A stretch of DNA of 64,000 nucleotides from Alkalimonas mucilaginosa (GCF_036327005.1 NZ_JAUGZK010000008.1:1-64000), one strand, 5' to 3'; positions 42,466 through 52,645 are shown, counted from the first letter of the stretch. Translations and numbers: made by a program. Notes: a model not told the origin generated them from the sequence alone.

Positions 42466-44919
42466 CTATGCGCCCGAATCGTCGTCCCGGACACTGCCAA
42501 GCCAGTAACCGTCTCGGAACTTGTCTTGTAAAAAGTGGAGCAACTCTTTTTCAGGCACAGCTTTGGAAAAGTAAAAGCCCTGGGCATAATCGCAATGATG
42601 CTGGCGCAGCACCCTAAGCTGCGCACTGCTTTCGACACCCTCAGCAACCACTTTCAAATCCAGCTTATGCACCATCGCAATGGTTGAGGTAATAATCTGG
42701 AAGTCGGCATGGTTATCCAGCATGCCGAACAAAAAGCTTTTATCAATTTTAATGGTATCAACCGGCATCTGTTTCAAATAACTCAAGGATGAATAACCGG
42801 TCCCAAAGTCATCAATCGCAAAACCAAACCCCATGCTTTTCAATGCATGCATGCTAGCCAGGGTGTCAGCAACATTTTTTACCAGCGTACTTTCGGTCAA
42901 TTCCAGCTCAAAATTACTGGCGGCAAGCTGATACTTGCTCAACTGTTGCTGCAGAAAATCGGATAACCCCGGATCGGCTAACTGATCAGCAGACAAATTA
43001 ATGGCAATTTTTAAGTTGTGATACCCCCGTTCGACCAGTTGCCGGGCAATCACAAAGCAACGTTCCATCACCCAATAGCCCAAAGGCACCATTAAATGCG
43101 AGTTCTCAATAACCCCAATAAAATCATCTGGCGGTACCATCCCCCGCTCGGGGTGTTGCCACCGTAATAAGGCTTCAAACCCATACAGTTTGCCACTGGC
43201 AACGTTAATTTGAGGCTGTAAACTCAAGCTGAACTCTTGCCGCTCCAGCGCTCCCCTTACTTCATTTTCCAGTTGCAGCCGATAGGCAAAAGCACGATAC
43301 ATTTCTGCGGTGTAATGATGCCAACTATTGCCACCTTTTGCTTTTGCCTGGTACATGGCCAAATCAGCCTGACGGATTAAATCCTCAGTCGGCGTCGCAC
43401 TATCGGCGGTGCAGCTGATACCAATACTGGTGCCAATCAGAAAATCTTCACCCAGTACAGTCATGGGCTGACTGAAGACCTGCAACACAGCCTGAGCCAC
43501 TCGTGCGGTTTCCTCTTCATCAGCCATTTTTGATAAAATAATGACAAACTCATCACCACCAAAACGGCAAACCGTATCGGAGCTATGAATGCAGGCCCGT
43601 AAGCGGGTCGCGGCTTCAATAAGCAATTGGTCGCCCAGCTTATGTCCCCGGCTGTCATTGACTTTTTTAAACTGGTCCAGGTCCATAAATAGCAAGCCAA
43701 CCAGGCCAGGCGCTTCATCCAGAGCTGCCAGTGCCTTTTTTAACTGATATTGCAGCATATTGCGGTTGGGCAAACCGGTTAGTAAATCATACATCGCAAT
43801 ATTTTCCAGCTCTTGCGTATGCAACTCTACCTGTTCATTTAAAGCTTCCAGTTGCCAGCTTAGTTTTAATGTCGCCTCATTGAGATTATCCACTTCATCA
43901 CTAAAAAAAGCCGTTTTACGTTCACTGGCTGCCCGGAAACGACTGAACTCACGATTGGCTAACAAAGGCAAACGAGCAGCCAGGGTCATTAATCGTGCAC
44001 TCAGTCGCTTGGTAATTGCATAGGTCAATAAAGCCAGTAAAACAAACGCCAGCAGAGCAATTAAAATAATACGTAGCTGATAGCTCTGATTTGCCCTCGC
44101 ATAACTGGTAATATCTTCGATCAAAATTAAGTGAAACTGACGCTCATGCCGATCATCCAGCAGTTGCATTTGAGCAAAATAATGACGATTGCCTGCGCGC
44201 AAGCGCAACCCCTGGCTGCTGATACGATCCACATCCAGCAACTGCGGCAGCTCACCATACAAATCACTGAGCAGCGAAGTATTGGAACTGGATAATAGCT
44301 GAATATCAGACGGCCGGGCCGTGCTACTACGCTGATGACTGACGATAGCAACCTCGGCCTGCAAAGAGCGGTTCAGATAAAATAGAATATCCACCAAGGT
44401 GGTGGTCATCGCAATCACGGCAATATTGTCATCGTCCAGCAACAGTGGAAATACCAGTGATTTTACACAATACTGTTCGCATAGAATTTTGCTTTGAGGC
44501 TCTTGCCGGACAAAGGCTTGCTGTACCAAATCATCAATGGCGGCAGGAATCACTGCTGTGCTTTGATACAGCACCACATCGGCATTAGAGTACAACCAAA
44601 CATTATCAACATTTAAATGCAGATGTAAGGTTTCAATTTGCTGCGCCAGCGCCCGCTTAAAATCAGCCAGGCCAGAATCCTGCTGCGACACCAGGCTAAT
44701 CTCGGCAAAAGACTCTACCCAGATCCTTAACTGATTCTCAATCAGTTGGTTGTACTGACGAAACTGCTGCTCACCAAGCACACGCTTGTGCTGTTGTTGC
44801 TGATAGAATTCATCCTGCACCCGCATTAATGAAAAACTGGTTAAAGCAGATGCCATAATAAAAAGCACCAGCAACATCACCAGCAGCAGTTTCCATGGCA
44901 AACTAATAAAACGACGCAT
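42466..44919 (-). CDS. Membrane sensor with GGDEF and EAL domains (c-di-GMP turnover)
   Basis: An 817-residue protein. An N-terminal membrane span (WKLLLVMLLVLFIMASAL) and a second near residue 275-300 (IILIALLAFVLLALLTYAI) enclose a periplasmic sensor. A coiled linker leads to a GGDEF domain with an intact FGGDEF (near 452), then an EAL domain beginning YGFEALLRW (near 579) with FELELTESTLV, AIDDFGTGYSSLSYL and AEGVE. Both catalytic motifs look active, so synthase or phosphodiesterase output may depend on signal. Last gene of a three-gene operon. Confidence 0.95.
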   Translation of the reverse strand: MRRFISLPWKLLLVMLLVLFIMASALTSFSLMRVQDEFYQQQQHKRVLGEQQFRQYNQLIENQLRIWVESFAEISLVSQQDSGLADFKRALAQQIETLHLHLNVDNVWLYSNADVVLYQSTAVIPAAIDDLVQQAFVRQEPQSKILCEQYCVKSLVFPLLLDDDNIAVIAMTTTLVDILFYLNRSLQAEVAIVSHQRSSTARPSDIQLLSSSNTSLLSDLYGELPQLLDVDRISSQGLRLRAGNRHYFAQMQLLDDRHERQFHLILIEDITSYARANQSYQLRIILIALLAFVLLALLTYAITKRLSARLMTLAARLPLLANREFSRFRAASERKTAFFSDEVDNLNEATLKLSWQLEALNEQVELHTQELENIAMYDLLTGLPNRNMLQYQLKKALAALDEAPGLVGLLFMDLDQFKKVNDSRGHKLGDQLLIEAATRLRACIHSSDTVCRFGGDEFVIILSKMADEEETARVAQAVLQVFSQPMTVLGEDFLIGTSIGISCTADSATPTEDLIRQADLAMYQAKAKGGNSWHHYTAEMYRAFAYRLQLENEVRGALERQEFSLSLQPQINVASGKLYGFEALLRWQHPERGMVPPDDFIGVIENSHLMVPLGYWVMERCFVIARQLVERGYHNLKIAINLSADQLADPGLSDFLQQQLSKYQLAASNFELELTESTLVKNVADTLASMHALKSMGFGFAIDDFGTGYSSLSYLKQMPVDTIKIDKSFLFGMLDNHADFQIITSTIAMVHKLDLKVVAEGVESSAQLRVLRQHHCDYAQGFYFSKAVPEKELLHFLQDKFRDGYWLGSVRDDDSGA

Positions 44920-44922
44920 CTG

Positions 44923-46161
44923 TTAAAACCAGTACATGAGCTGTACGGCCCAAAGTTGCCAGTATGGCTGTCGGTTTTTATCCAGCTCCGGTACAATAAC
45001 CGGAGCTAACCGTCCCGTTCCATGAACCCAGTGATGCTCCAACTGCAATCGGACACGTGGTGCCAGCTCTCTGCTGGCAGCCAGCATAAAACTATGCTGA
45101 TAGCCAAAGTGTTCAGGGACCATCCCCTGACTAGCCTCGGCCAGTTGCCGCCCTTGGCGATCATCTTTATTTGCCACAAAATAATCCATAGTTGCATTAA
45201 AGCGTAGCTTTGAGTTTAGCTGATAGCTCCCCTGAAGATAGCCTCCCTGGCCAAACTGTTGCACCTCAAATGCCGGCGAAAAAAAGCCTCGCGTATCCAT
45301 CCGCTCCTGAAAAATCTCAGATACCAGTTGCCAGCGCTCCTGCTGATATTGTGCATTAAACATAACGCGTTGCACCACAAAGTCAGCATCCCAAAAATCA
45401 TCACCTTCGGCCCGACGAAAGCTGAACTCAGAATCCAGTAAAGAAATACCCAAGGTCCAGTTACTAAGCTCAGGTTGCCAAAACATACTGGCCTGATGCA
45501 CATATTTTTGCTGTGATTTCCCAAGCACTGACTCGCCAAGCAATAATGAAGTCTGCTTATCAGACAAGGGCGTGGCACCCAAACTCCAGTTAAGCTCCCA
45601 GTGCCCAACGGCCGAGTTCACACGAGCTTTTAGTGCGACACCATCACTGCTAACCGCAATATCCCGAAACGCATCAAAATACACCGATTGCGGCAATACG
45701 ATACTTGGCCGGGTTAACGGCACATCGCGAGTACTTGAATACAGCCAGTGCTGGTTCTTAAAACGACCGGCATAAGCATTGATTTGCCAATCCAGTTGGC
45801 TCATCAGTGACCAGTCTACAAACAGATAATCCAGCTTTAAGCCATCCGGATATCGGTTACCACCATCCAAATACACCACTTGACCGGCCAGGCGGAAACT
45901 TGGTTGTAACTGCAACGATGCATTCAGCCCTACTTCGGTTAATGCAAACGAGGGATCACCACTTCGATTAATAAAATTACTTTTATCCGCCTGGATCATG
46001 CCTTGCGCCATAAAGCCATGCCATTGCCATTCCTGTGCCTGACCTGAAAAGGCCATGCCACCAAACAATGCGGCAATAAAGCCATACAGAAGTGGCTGAA
46101 AGGAAGCAACAGCCTGGCGGAGTGGATTAAAGTATTTCAATGATACGAACCCCTGTTTCAT
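44923..46161 (-). CDS. Outer membrane beta-barrel (porin-like) protein
   Basis: 412 residues from ATG 46161; a GTG two codons earlier is possible. A signal peptide region (LLYGFIAALFGGMAFSGQAQE) is followed by alternating aromatic strands to the end, closing with WQLWAVQLMYWF, whose terminal Phe is typical of outer membrane proteins. Strands such as FRLAGQVVYLDGG and DWQINAYAGRFKNQ fit a porin of about 16 strands. It overlaps the PstS-like gene and is 3 nt upstream of the GGDEF-EAL gene. Confidence 0.85.
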   Translation of the reverse strand: MKQGFVSLKYFNPLRQAVASFQPLLYGFIAALFGGMAFSGQAQEWQWHGFMAQGMIQADKSNFINRSGDPSFALTEVGLNASLQLQPSFRLAGQVVYLDGGNRYPDGLKLDYLFVDWSLMSQLDWQINAYAGRFKNQHWLYSSTRDVPLTRPSIVLPQSVYFDAFRDIAVSSDGVALKARVNSAVGHWELNWSLGATPLSDKQTSLLLGESVLGKSQQKYVHQASMFWQPELSNWTLGISLLDSEFSFRRAEGDDFWDADFVVQRVMFNAQYQQERWQLVSEIFQERMDTRGFFSPAFEVQQFGQGGYLQGSYQLNSKLRFNATMDYFVANKDDRQGRQLAEASQGMVPEHFGYQHSFMLAASRELAPRVRLQLEHHWVHGTGRLAPVIVPELDKNRQPYWQLWAVQLMYWF

Positions 46162-46537
46162 CTGCACTGATCGATCGGTAGCCTATGCTGCCTGGTGTCT
46201 GTTGAATCATCTGTACCAACTCAGCCTCTGAACTCACCAACTGTGGCCTGGTACCAATCCCTGAAAAGCTTAAGCGATTCCAGATATTATCCAACTGATA
46301 AGGAAACATTCGCAGTTGCTGCTTGCAAAAATTCTGATGCACCAAGTGATCATTGCTTAGCACATAAACACGCACAGCCGTGCCGTCCGGCCACTGAGTT
46401 TGTCGCATACTGAATAGTGCCCGAAGCTGTGCCGGGCTTAGCTGCTGCAACTCGACGGACGGGTGTGCTATCACCTGGACAGCATGGCAGTCGACACTGA
46501 GAAAGAATAAACTAATGAGGAAAAAATATTTAATCAT
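46127..46537 (-). CDS. Small periplasmic PstS-like binding protein
   Basis: 136 residues with a signal peptide (YFFLISLFFLSVDCHA) and the small phosphate-binding-protein-like fold: QLRALFSMRQTQWPDGTAVRVYV, MFPYQLDNIWNRLSFSG and a closing GSIGYRSISADETGV. No ABC transporter is nearby. In similar operons such proteins stand beside porins and c-di-GMP enzymes, suggesting a sensory chain rather than uptake. Confidence 0.83.
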   Translation of the reverse strand: MIKYFFLISLFFLSVDCHAVQVIAHPSVELQQLSPAQLRALFSMRQTQWPDGTAVRVYVLSNDHLVHQNFCKQQLRMFPYQLDNIWNRLSFSGIGTRPQLVSSEAELVQMIQQTPGSIGYRSISADETGVRIIEIL

Positions 46538-46966
46538 GCTGCACCAGTATCAGAGCTCCCAATGGCATTAAAGTCCCTGAGTAAGCCATAGACCCTGAAT
46601 ACATGTGAAACGGATTCGTGTACAAACAGCTGACCATTCGTCCTGCTGGCAGGATCTGTCGTACGCACCCTGTCATTTCATAGTAAAATCAACCCTATAT
46701 CAAGTTGGATCATAGTTTTATTCGTTTATCATCATGTCCCTGCAGGAAATAATAGATGCAAGCTGCGCTTTTTGTACAGTTTTCAAGCAACTCCATGCAG
46801 CAGGTTTGGCATTCCCTCAATGGACTGCGTATACTGAAGAACTAAAGGCAGTCCAATCATCTGGGAGTAGTACTCCTGCAAATGAAACGGACCTGAACAG
46901 ACATCTGAATCGTGATTCTCTGCGTACTGACCAGCCAACCCTTACGACTTTTAGGCAGAAAACCCA
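46538..46966. other. Intergenic stretch before hemH
   Basis: I see no convincing gene; a 94-codon frame at 46734-47018 overlaps the hemH start in another frame and has no ribosome binding site. The stretch holds the divergent promoters. A 13-bp perfect palindrome GGAGTAGTACTCC (46864-46876) lies about 90 nt before hemH and may be a regulatory site. Confidence 0.4.
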
Positions 46967-48043
46967 ATGCGCTATACCAACAGCCAAAACTTCCAACACC
47001 AACAACAAGATAAAGTAGGCGTCCTGCTAACCAACCTGGGCACACCCGATGCCCCTACCCCGAAAGCACTCAGGCGTTACCTTGCTGAGTTTTTATCAGA
47101 TCCGAGAGTGGTTGAAGTACCACGGCTGCTCTGGTGGCTCATACTGCATGGAGTGATCTTACGTATACGCCCCCGGCGTTCAGCGAAAGCCTATGCCACT
47201 GTTTTTACTGAGCAAGGCTCACCATTACTGTTCCACACAGAGCGGCAGTGCACAGCGATTCGTAACCAGTTGTTCGCACAAGGACATCAGAACCTGGAGG
47301 TTGCCTTTGCCATGCGTTACGGTAATCCCAGCATGCAAAGTGTGCTGAACGATCTGTTTGACAAGGGGGTAAGGAAGCTGGTGGTGTTGCCACTCTACCC
47401 GCAGTATTCAGGCTCTACCAGTGCGTCCACCTTTGATGCCATTGCCCGCGATTTTACACAACGTCGTTGGTTACCGGATTTTCGTTTTATCAGTCATTAC
47501 CATGACTTTCAACCTTACATCGCTGCGGCTGCTCAACAGATCAAGTCGTTCTGGCAACAACATGGCCGCCCGGAAAAACTGCTGTTTTCCTACCATGGCA
47601 TACCAAAGCGCTATCTGCTAAATGGCGATCCCTATCACTGCGAATGCTATAAAACATCCCGGTTAATTGCCGAGCAATTAGGCCTTACCGATGCAGATTA
47701 CCTGACTTGCTTTCAATCACGCTTTGGGCGGGAAGAGTGGCTAAAGCCATACACCGACGAGACTTTAAAAAGCCTGCCAGCACAGGGCGTGAAACATGTT
47801 CAGGTTTTTTGTCCCGGTTTTTCTGCTGATTGCCTGGAAACCATTGAAGAAATTGGTGAAGAAAACAAGGAATACTTTCTGCATGCCGGAGGTGAACACT
47901 ACCAATACATTCCTGCCTTGAATGATAACCCGGAGCATATTGATGCCTTGTGCCAATTAATTGAACAGAACCTGGCTCATTGGCAGTTAAAAAGCGATCC
48001 GGAGCGCCAACAAAGAGCCCGCCAGTTGGGTGCTGAAAATTAA
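46967..48043 (+). CDS. hemH: Ferrochelatase HemH
   Basis: A 358-residue enzyme that inserts iron into protoporphyrin IX, the last step of heme synthesis. Family segments are VGVLLTNLGTPDAPT, LPLYPQYSGSTSAS, LLFSYHGIPKRYL (the metal-site histidine) and CPGFSADCLETIEEIGEENK. The C-terminus matches the proteobacterial form. It lies 20 nt before the penicillin-binding protein gene. Confidence 0.97.
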   Translation: MRYTNSQNFQHQQQDKVGVLLTNLGTPDAPTPKALRRYLAEFLSDPRVVEVPRLLWWLILHGVILRIRPRRSAKAYATVFTEQGSPLLFHTERQCTAIRNQLFAQGHQNLEVAFAMRYGNPSMQSVLNDLFDKGVRKLVVLPLYPQYSGSTSASTFDAIARDFTQRRWLPDFRFISHYHDFQPYIAAAAQQIKSFWQQHGRPEKLLFSYHGIPKRYLLNGDPYHCECYKTSRLIAEQLGLTDADYLTCFQSRFGREEWLKPYTDETLKSLPAQGVKHVQVFCPGFSADCLETIEEIGEENKEYFLHAGGEHYQYIPALNDNPEHIDALCQLIEQNLAHWQLKSDPERQQRARQLGAEN

Positions 48044-48063
48044 CCTGATGGCAGAGAAACGTT

Positions 48064-51000
48064 ATGTCGCCGCGGATAGAGCCTAAGTTTGGTTCAGCCC
48101 CCCTGCTAAAGCGCAAAGATTTCGGTGGTCCGGCTGAGGCTCGCACTACTCTCTCAGTTCGTGCCACTCGCCGCTGGTGGCCCTGGTTATTGCCAGTGAC
48201 TATTGTCCTGCTTGCAGTACTACTATGGCAGGAGGTGCAAACCAGCTTTTATCAGGCGCATTTCCTGCATCGTTATGCGCAGCAACTGGAAAGCAAGGTG
48301 ATAAAAACCGGTTCCACGGCCATTCGCTACCCTGCTGATGGCCCTTACAATCAACAGCGAGGCTACAGCCTTGCTCCGGAGTGGCAACGCTCACTGGCTG
48401 CACATGGTTTTATGATCACAGAGCAAAGTGAGTTCTCCCCCAGTTTGATGCGTTATACCCGGTTTGGTTTCTATCCGCCTTACCAGGAAAAACAACAAAC
48501 GGGTTTGCATATGCAGGATTGCCAGCTGACGACGATTTACCGCTTTGATTATCCGCAACGTCAGTTTGACTCTATGCAGCAGATGGCACCGATTTTGCCG
48601 CAGTTACTGGCTTTTATCGAAAATAAGAGCATCTTATCAGCGCAATCAACTTATCATAACCCAGCAATAGAATGGCCGCGATTAGGAGCGGCGGCACTGA
48701 GCCAGGCCCAGCAATGGTTGGGTAACAATGATGCTGCTGCAGGTGGTGGTAGCACTTTGGCTACTCAACTGGAAAAATACCGCCATTCCGCATCAGGCCG
48801 TACCAGCAACATGAGCGAAAAATTCCGACAGATGCTCTCGGCCAGTGTTCGTGCCTATCAGATATCACCGTCTACCGAAACTCACCGTCAGCAGTTGCTG
48901 CTGCATTACATCAATACCGTCCCACTGGCTGCTGCGCCTGGCTTTGGCGAGGTGCATGGCTTGCCGGATGGCCTTTGGGCCTGGTTTGGTGCTGACTATC
49001 AGCACAACAATCAGTTACTCACAGAGCTGGATATCAATCAGGAAACCGCTCTCGCACTAAAACAAGTGCTGGCATTGATGATTGCGCAACGCCGCCCATC
49101 TTTTTACTTAGTGCAAGGTCGGGCTCAGCTCGAACAGCTTGTTCATCTGTATCTGCAACTCCTTGGTTCTGATCATTATCTGCCACCCGAGCTGGTGCAA
49201 TTGGCTCTGACAACACCACTAGAATTTACTCCTAAGGGCTGGCTGCCACTGCAACAAAATCACGATGCTAAAGCCAGCCAACTGCTGCGCCAGCAACTGT
49301 CACCTATGCTCCAGTTGCATCCATACGATACCGACAGGCTCGATTTACGGGTAGAAAGTAGCGTGTCCCTCCCTTTACAACAACAAATAGGCTACTTCCT
49401 GCAACAGCTAAGAGATCCAGCCGTAGCGGCTCAACATGGCCTGATTGGACACAGGTTACTATCCGCCCAAGACAGTGCACACATCGAATACAGCTTCGTG
49501 CTGTTTCAACGCCAGGAAAACGGTTATCAGTTGCGGGCCCAGACAGACACTTCTGCCACAGCTTTTGATTTAAACAGTCAGAGTAAACTGGAATTGGGAT
49601 CTACCGCCAAACTGCGGGTATTGGTTACTTACCTGGAAATTATTGCCGAGCTGTATCAACGCTACGCTGGTGAAGCGGTACAGGAACTGCAGCTGTTAAC
49701 CATAGCACCACAGGACCACATCAGTCGTTGGGTGATCGATCAATTACTGCTGAAACCTGACATGGAGCTGACCGATTTACTGCAACTGTCCCTGCAACGT
49801 CGATACAGCGCCAACCCGGCAGAAAGCTTTTTTACCGGAGGAGGATTGCACAGCTTTGGCAACTTTATGGCTGAAGACAACAGCCGAAATCCAACCATAC
49901 TGGAAGCAACCAGAGAATCCATCAATCTGCCATTTGTCCGTTTATTGCGCGATATCATTAATTACAGCACTTACCATAAAGACACTCAGGGTGACCGACT
50001 GCTTGAAAGCGATGACGACACCCGTCGGGCAGCTTACCTCAGTAGCTTTGCCGAGCGTGAAGGAGCCAGTTACCTGCAGCAATTCTGGCGCAAGCATCGC
50101 CAGAAATCATCAGAACAACGCTTGGAGATGTTATTGCAAACGGCCCGTCAACGCCCGGATCGCATGGCGGCCATTTATTTATGGTTGTATCCGGATGCCA
50201 GCCCCGAGCAACTGACACGCTTTTTGGAAAGAGAGTCCGCAGGCGGTGTAAGTAGCCAACAATTGCAACGCTGGTATCAAAGCTTTGCCGCACGCAAGCT
50301 TAGCTTACCGGATCAAGCGTACCATGCCCGGCTTCACCCTTTGGAGCTTTGGCTGGTAGGGCAGTTGCTAGAAAGACCTGATCTGAGCTGGGCGGAACTG
50401 CTGGCAACGAGCAAAGCTGAGCGACAAGAAGTGTATCAATGGCTGTTTCGCACCCGTCATCGCAGCGCCCGCGATAATCGCATCAGTATCATGCTGGAAG
50501 TAGAAGCCTTCTGGGATCTGCATTACCGCTGGCAGCAACTTGGTTACCCTTTTGATTATCTGGTTCCCTCGCTGGCTACCGCTTTGGGCAGCTCTGGCGA
50601 CAGGCCGGCTGCCTTGGCCGAATTAATGGCCATTATTATGAATGATGGTCTGCGTTATCCCAGTCAGGTGCTGCGAGCCGCCACCCTGGGTGAGAATACG
50701 CCTTACCACACCCGTTGGGAGCAAGCTACCAATCAGGGTAGCCGGGTTATGGAACCGGAAGTTGCAGCCACGCTGCGCTGGGTATTAAGTGAAGTTGTGC
50801 GGGACGGGACTGCACGACGCTTGCAGGGTATGTATCAGCAGCTTGGTATCAGCGGCGGAAAAACAGGTACGGGCGATAACAGAATCACTACAGTTGATAG
50901 CCGGGGTAACCGCTTAGATCAGCGCAGCCTAAACCGCACTGCAACCTTTGTGTTTTATCTGGGACCAGATTATTTCGGCACCTTAACCGCATACGCGGCC

Positions 51001-51129
51001 GGAGCTCAGTCTGAACAGTTGCGCTTTACCTCGGCCTTGCCGGTGCAAGTTCTCAAGAGCCTGGAGCCGGTGTTGTTACCTCACCTGCTTCAAAACAATT
51101 GCACACTAACAGCAAGCAATACCGATTAA
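48064..51129 (+). CDS. Divergent bifunctional penicillin-binding protein (GT51 transglycosylase plus transpeptidase-like)
   Basis: A 1021-residue protein anchored by one membrane span near residues 40-58 (WPWLLPVTIVLLAVLLW). The GT51 region has the catalytic Glu in LLAFIENKSIL (about 187) and the donor-site GGGSTLATQLEKY, but the usual EDxxF motif is changed (EN). The transpeptidase-like half has SxxK in GSTAKLRVLV (about 513) and SGGKTGTGDNR (about 933). A clear SxN was not found. The middle (about 640-850) is an unusual Arg/Gln-rich insert. It is co-oriented with hemH, 20 nt downstream. Confidence 0.8.
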   Translation: MSPRIEPKFGSAPLLKRKDFGGPAEARTTLSVRATRRWWPWLLPVTIVLLAVLLWQEVQTSFYQAHFLHRYAQQLESKVIKTGSTAIRYPADGPYNQQRGYSLAPEWQRSLAAHGFMITEQSEFSPSLMRYTRFGFYPPYQEKQQTGLHMQDCQLTTIYRFDYPQRQFDSMQQMAPILPQLLAFIENKSILSAQSTYHNPAIEWPRLGAAALSQAQQWLGNNDAAAGGGSTLATQLEKYRHSASGRTSNMSEKFRQMLSASVRAYQISPSTETHRQQLLLHYINTVPLAAAPGFGEVHGLPDGLWAWFGADYQHNNQLLTELDINQETALALKQVLALMIAQRRPSFYLVQGRAQLEQLVHLYLQLLGSDHYLPPELVQLALTTPLEFTPKGWLPLQQNHDAKASQLLRQQLSPMLQLHPYDTDRLDLRVESSVSLPLQQQIGYFLQQLRDPAVAAQHGLIGHRLLSAQDSAHIEYSFVLFQRQENGYQLRAQTDTSATAFDLNSQSKLELGSTAKLRVLVTYLEIIAELYQRYAGEAVQELQLLTIAPQDHISRWVIDQLLLKPDMELTDLLQLSLQRRYSANPAESFFTGGGLHSFGNFMAEDNSRNPTILEATRESINLPFVRLLRDIINYSTYHKDTQGDRLLESDDDTRRAAYLSSFAEREGASYLQQFWRKHRQKSSEQRLEMLLQTARQRPDRMAAIYLWLYPDASPEQLTRFLERESAGGVSSQQLQRWYQSFAARKLSLPDQAYHARLHPLELWLVGQLLERPDLSWAELLATSKAERQEVYQWLFRTRHRSARDNRISIMLEVEAFWDLHYRWQQLGYPFDYLVPSLATALGSSGDRPAALAELMAIIMNDGLRYPSQVLRAATLGENTPYHTRWEQATNQGSRVMEPEVAATLRWVLSEVVRDGTARRLQGMYQQLGISGGKTGTGDNRITTVDSRGNRLDQRSLNRTATFVFYLGPDYFGTLTAYAAGAQSEQLRFTSALPVQVLKSLEPVLLPHLLQNNCTLTASNTD

Positions 51130-51144
51130 GGCTGCTTGATGCAG

Positions 51145-51747
51145 TTAGCGTAAAGCTCTGCTCAATTGCGCATAATCCTGCATCACCCAGTCCGCATTCA
51201 CAGCGTACTGCTGATTACTCGCGTTAAGTAACAGGCAAGATTGAGCGCCAGCATTGGCTGCTGTAGACAAATCAAAGTGAAAGTCTCCGACATACAACAG
51301 GCGATGCATGGCGGCCTGATAATGAGCAGCAATGCGTTGCAACCCCTCAGGATCCGGCTTGGCCGCGCAATCTTCCCGCGTCAACACCAGCGAGATTGGA
51401 ATACCAAGCTTATCAATCATCAACTCAGTTGCTGCACGCATATTACGGGTCAGTATGGCCGTAGCGATGCCACTCTGCTGTAACTGCAGCAAGCAATCCA
51501 GCACGCCTGGGAATAATGTAGAGTTTTCTGCTGCTTGTATCTCATGCCGATAAATAACCTCAGCAGCATGTTGCCGGCTGGCATCATCCGGCAACATCGC
51601 CAGTGACTGCAATAAATCACAGCCGTCTTGCCAACCCAGTTCCTGACGAATGGCGGCTAAATTCAACGGACTATCAACCAGAGTCCCATCCAAATCAAAG
51701 GCCACCACATCAAACTTGGCACGTAAAAAAGGTGTCAGCATCCGCAT
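51145..51747 (-). CDS. HAD-superfamily phosphatase (phosphoglycolate phosphatase-like)
   Basis: 200 residues from ATG 51747; TTG 51753 and ATG 51741 are alternatives. Motif I FDLDGTLVDS, motif II ILTRNMRAATE, and the late GDFHFDLSTAANAGAQ with its Asp are all present. A small helical cap lies between. Substrate not readable. Converges with the penicillin-binding protein gene. Confidence 0.9.
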   Translation of the reverse strand: MRMLTPFLRAKFDVVAFDLDGTLVDSPLNLAAIRQELGWQDGCDLLQSLAMLPDDASRQHAAEVIYRHEIQAAENSTLFPGVLDCLLQLQQSGIATAILTRNMRAATELMIDKLGIPISLVLTREDCAAKPDPEGLQRIAAHYQAAMHRLLYVGDFHFDLSTAANAGAQSCLLLNASNQQYAVNADWVMQDYAQLSRALR

Positions 51748-51789
51748 TCTCAATTGAACCCATCGATTATCTGGTTGACACCCGCGCGC

Positions 51790-52197
51790 TTAACGATTGC
51801 CAAACAACCATTGCCAGAAACTGCGTTTGCGCAAACGATGGTACTCAATACGCAACTGGTCAATTTGTAGCAACTGCTGCTCAGCCTGCGCCAGCTCACC
51901 AGCCAGTATGGCCTGTTCAATAGCATCCAGCTTTGCTGCCACTTTTTTAAAGCCTTCGACAAATTTTTCAGCCAGATCATCACGCATTGGGGCTTGTTTC
52001 GCAGCAACCATGCCCTGCTGCATCTGCTGTACATATTCTAGCCGTTGTGCAGCTGATTCTGCTTCAACTGCTTGTCGGTATTGAAATGAAAAGGTTTTCA
52101 TAATCACTTCCAGGCTCTCAGACTGCGAGGTATACGCAGAGAGCGGAGCGCTACAACACAACAGAGCCAGCAACAGCACCGGGTAGCTAAATTTCAT
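51790..52197 (-). CDS. Cytochrome b562 family protein
   Basis: 135 residues with a signal peptide ending SAPLSA. The mature protein is a four-helix bundle like Escherichia coli CybC: the Met ligand position in LEVIMKTFSFQY near its start and the His ligand in IEYHRLRKR near its end. EKFVEGFKKVAAKLDAIEQA matches helix 3. It should be a periplasmic heme electron carrier; a basic tail (FWQWLFGNR) extends past the usual end. Confidence 0.82.
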   Translation of the reverse strand: MKFSYPVLLLALLCCSAPLSAYTSQSESLEVIMKTFSFQYRQAVEAESAAQRLEYVQQMQQGMVAAKQAPMRDDLAEKFVEGFKKVAAKLDAIEQAILAGELAQAEQQLLQIDQLRIEYHRLRKRSFWQWLFGNR

Positions 52198-52309
52198 ACC
52201 ATTTCTTCTCCTGAGTTTTCTGCAAAGATCCTACCATGCCAGTTCCTTCAAGCCTAGCGCGAATGAAACTGATATACTCTGCAACAGAAACTATCAGGAA
52301 CCATCCATT

Positions 52310-52645
52310 ATGCAATTTCCAGACGATGCCAATGGCGATATGTTGCAACTGCTTGTTGAGTCAGGCTTTGTGTTACATCAAGCAACCGAACTAGATTTTT
52401 ACGTGTTTTTTAAACGACAGGACAAGGCAGAAGCGGCCCAGACCGCCCTTAGCCTGCAGTTCCCTGAGGCCAGTTTGCAACTGGCATTAGATGCCGCAAG
52501 TCAGTGGGAGCTGAAGATAAGCCAGTTGCTCCCTCTTTGCTACGAAGCTGTCACAGCCTTTGAAACTGAGCTGGAAACTTTAGCAAAAAAGTTCGCCGGC
52601 AAATACGATGGCTGGGGCGTGCAAGAACCTGACGAGCAGACTTAA
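52310..52645 (+). CDS. rraB: Ribonuclease E inhibitor RraB
   Basis: 111 residues of the RraB family, which binds RNase E and modulates mRNA decay. GSGF-type strand VESGFVLHQATELDFYVFF and the C-terminal KFAGKYDGWGVQEP are family landmarks. Short but normal length. It overlaps the convergent SemiSWEET-like gene by 4 nt. Confidence 0.92.
   Translation: MQFPDDANGDMLQLLVESGFVLHQATELDFYVFFKRQDKAEAAQTALSLQFPEASLQLALDAASQWELKISQLLPLCYEAVTAFETELETLAKKFAGKYDGWGVQEPDEQT

Noticed and set aside
46734..47018. 94-codon frame before and overlapping hemH
   Set aside because: No ribosome binding site and overlap of the hemH start in another frame; no recognisable domain.
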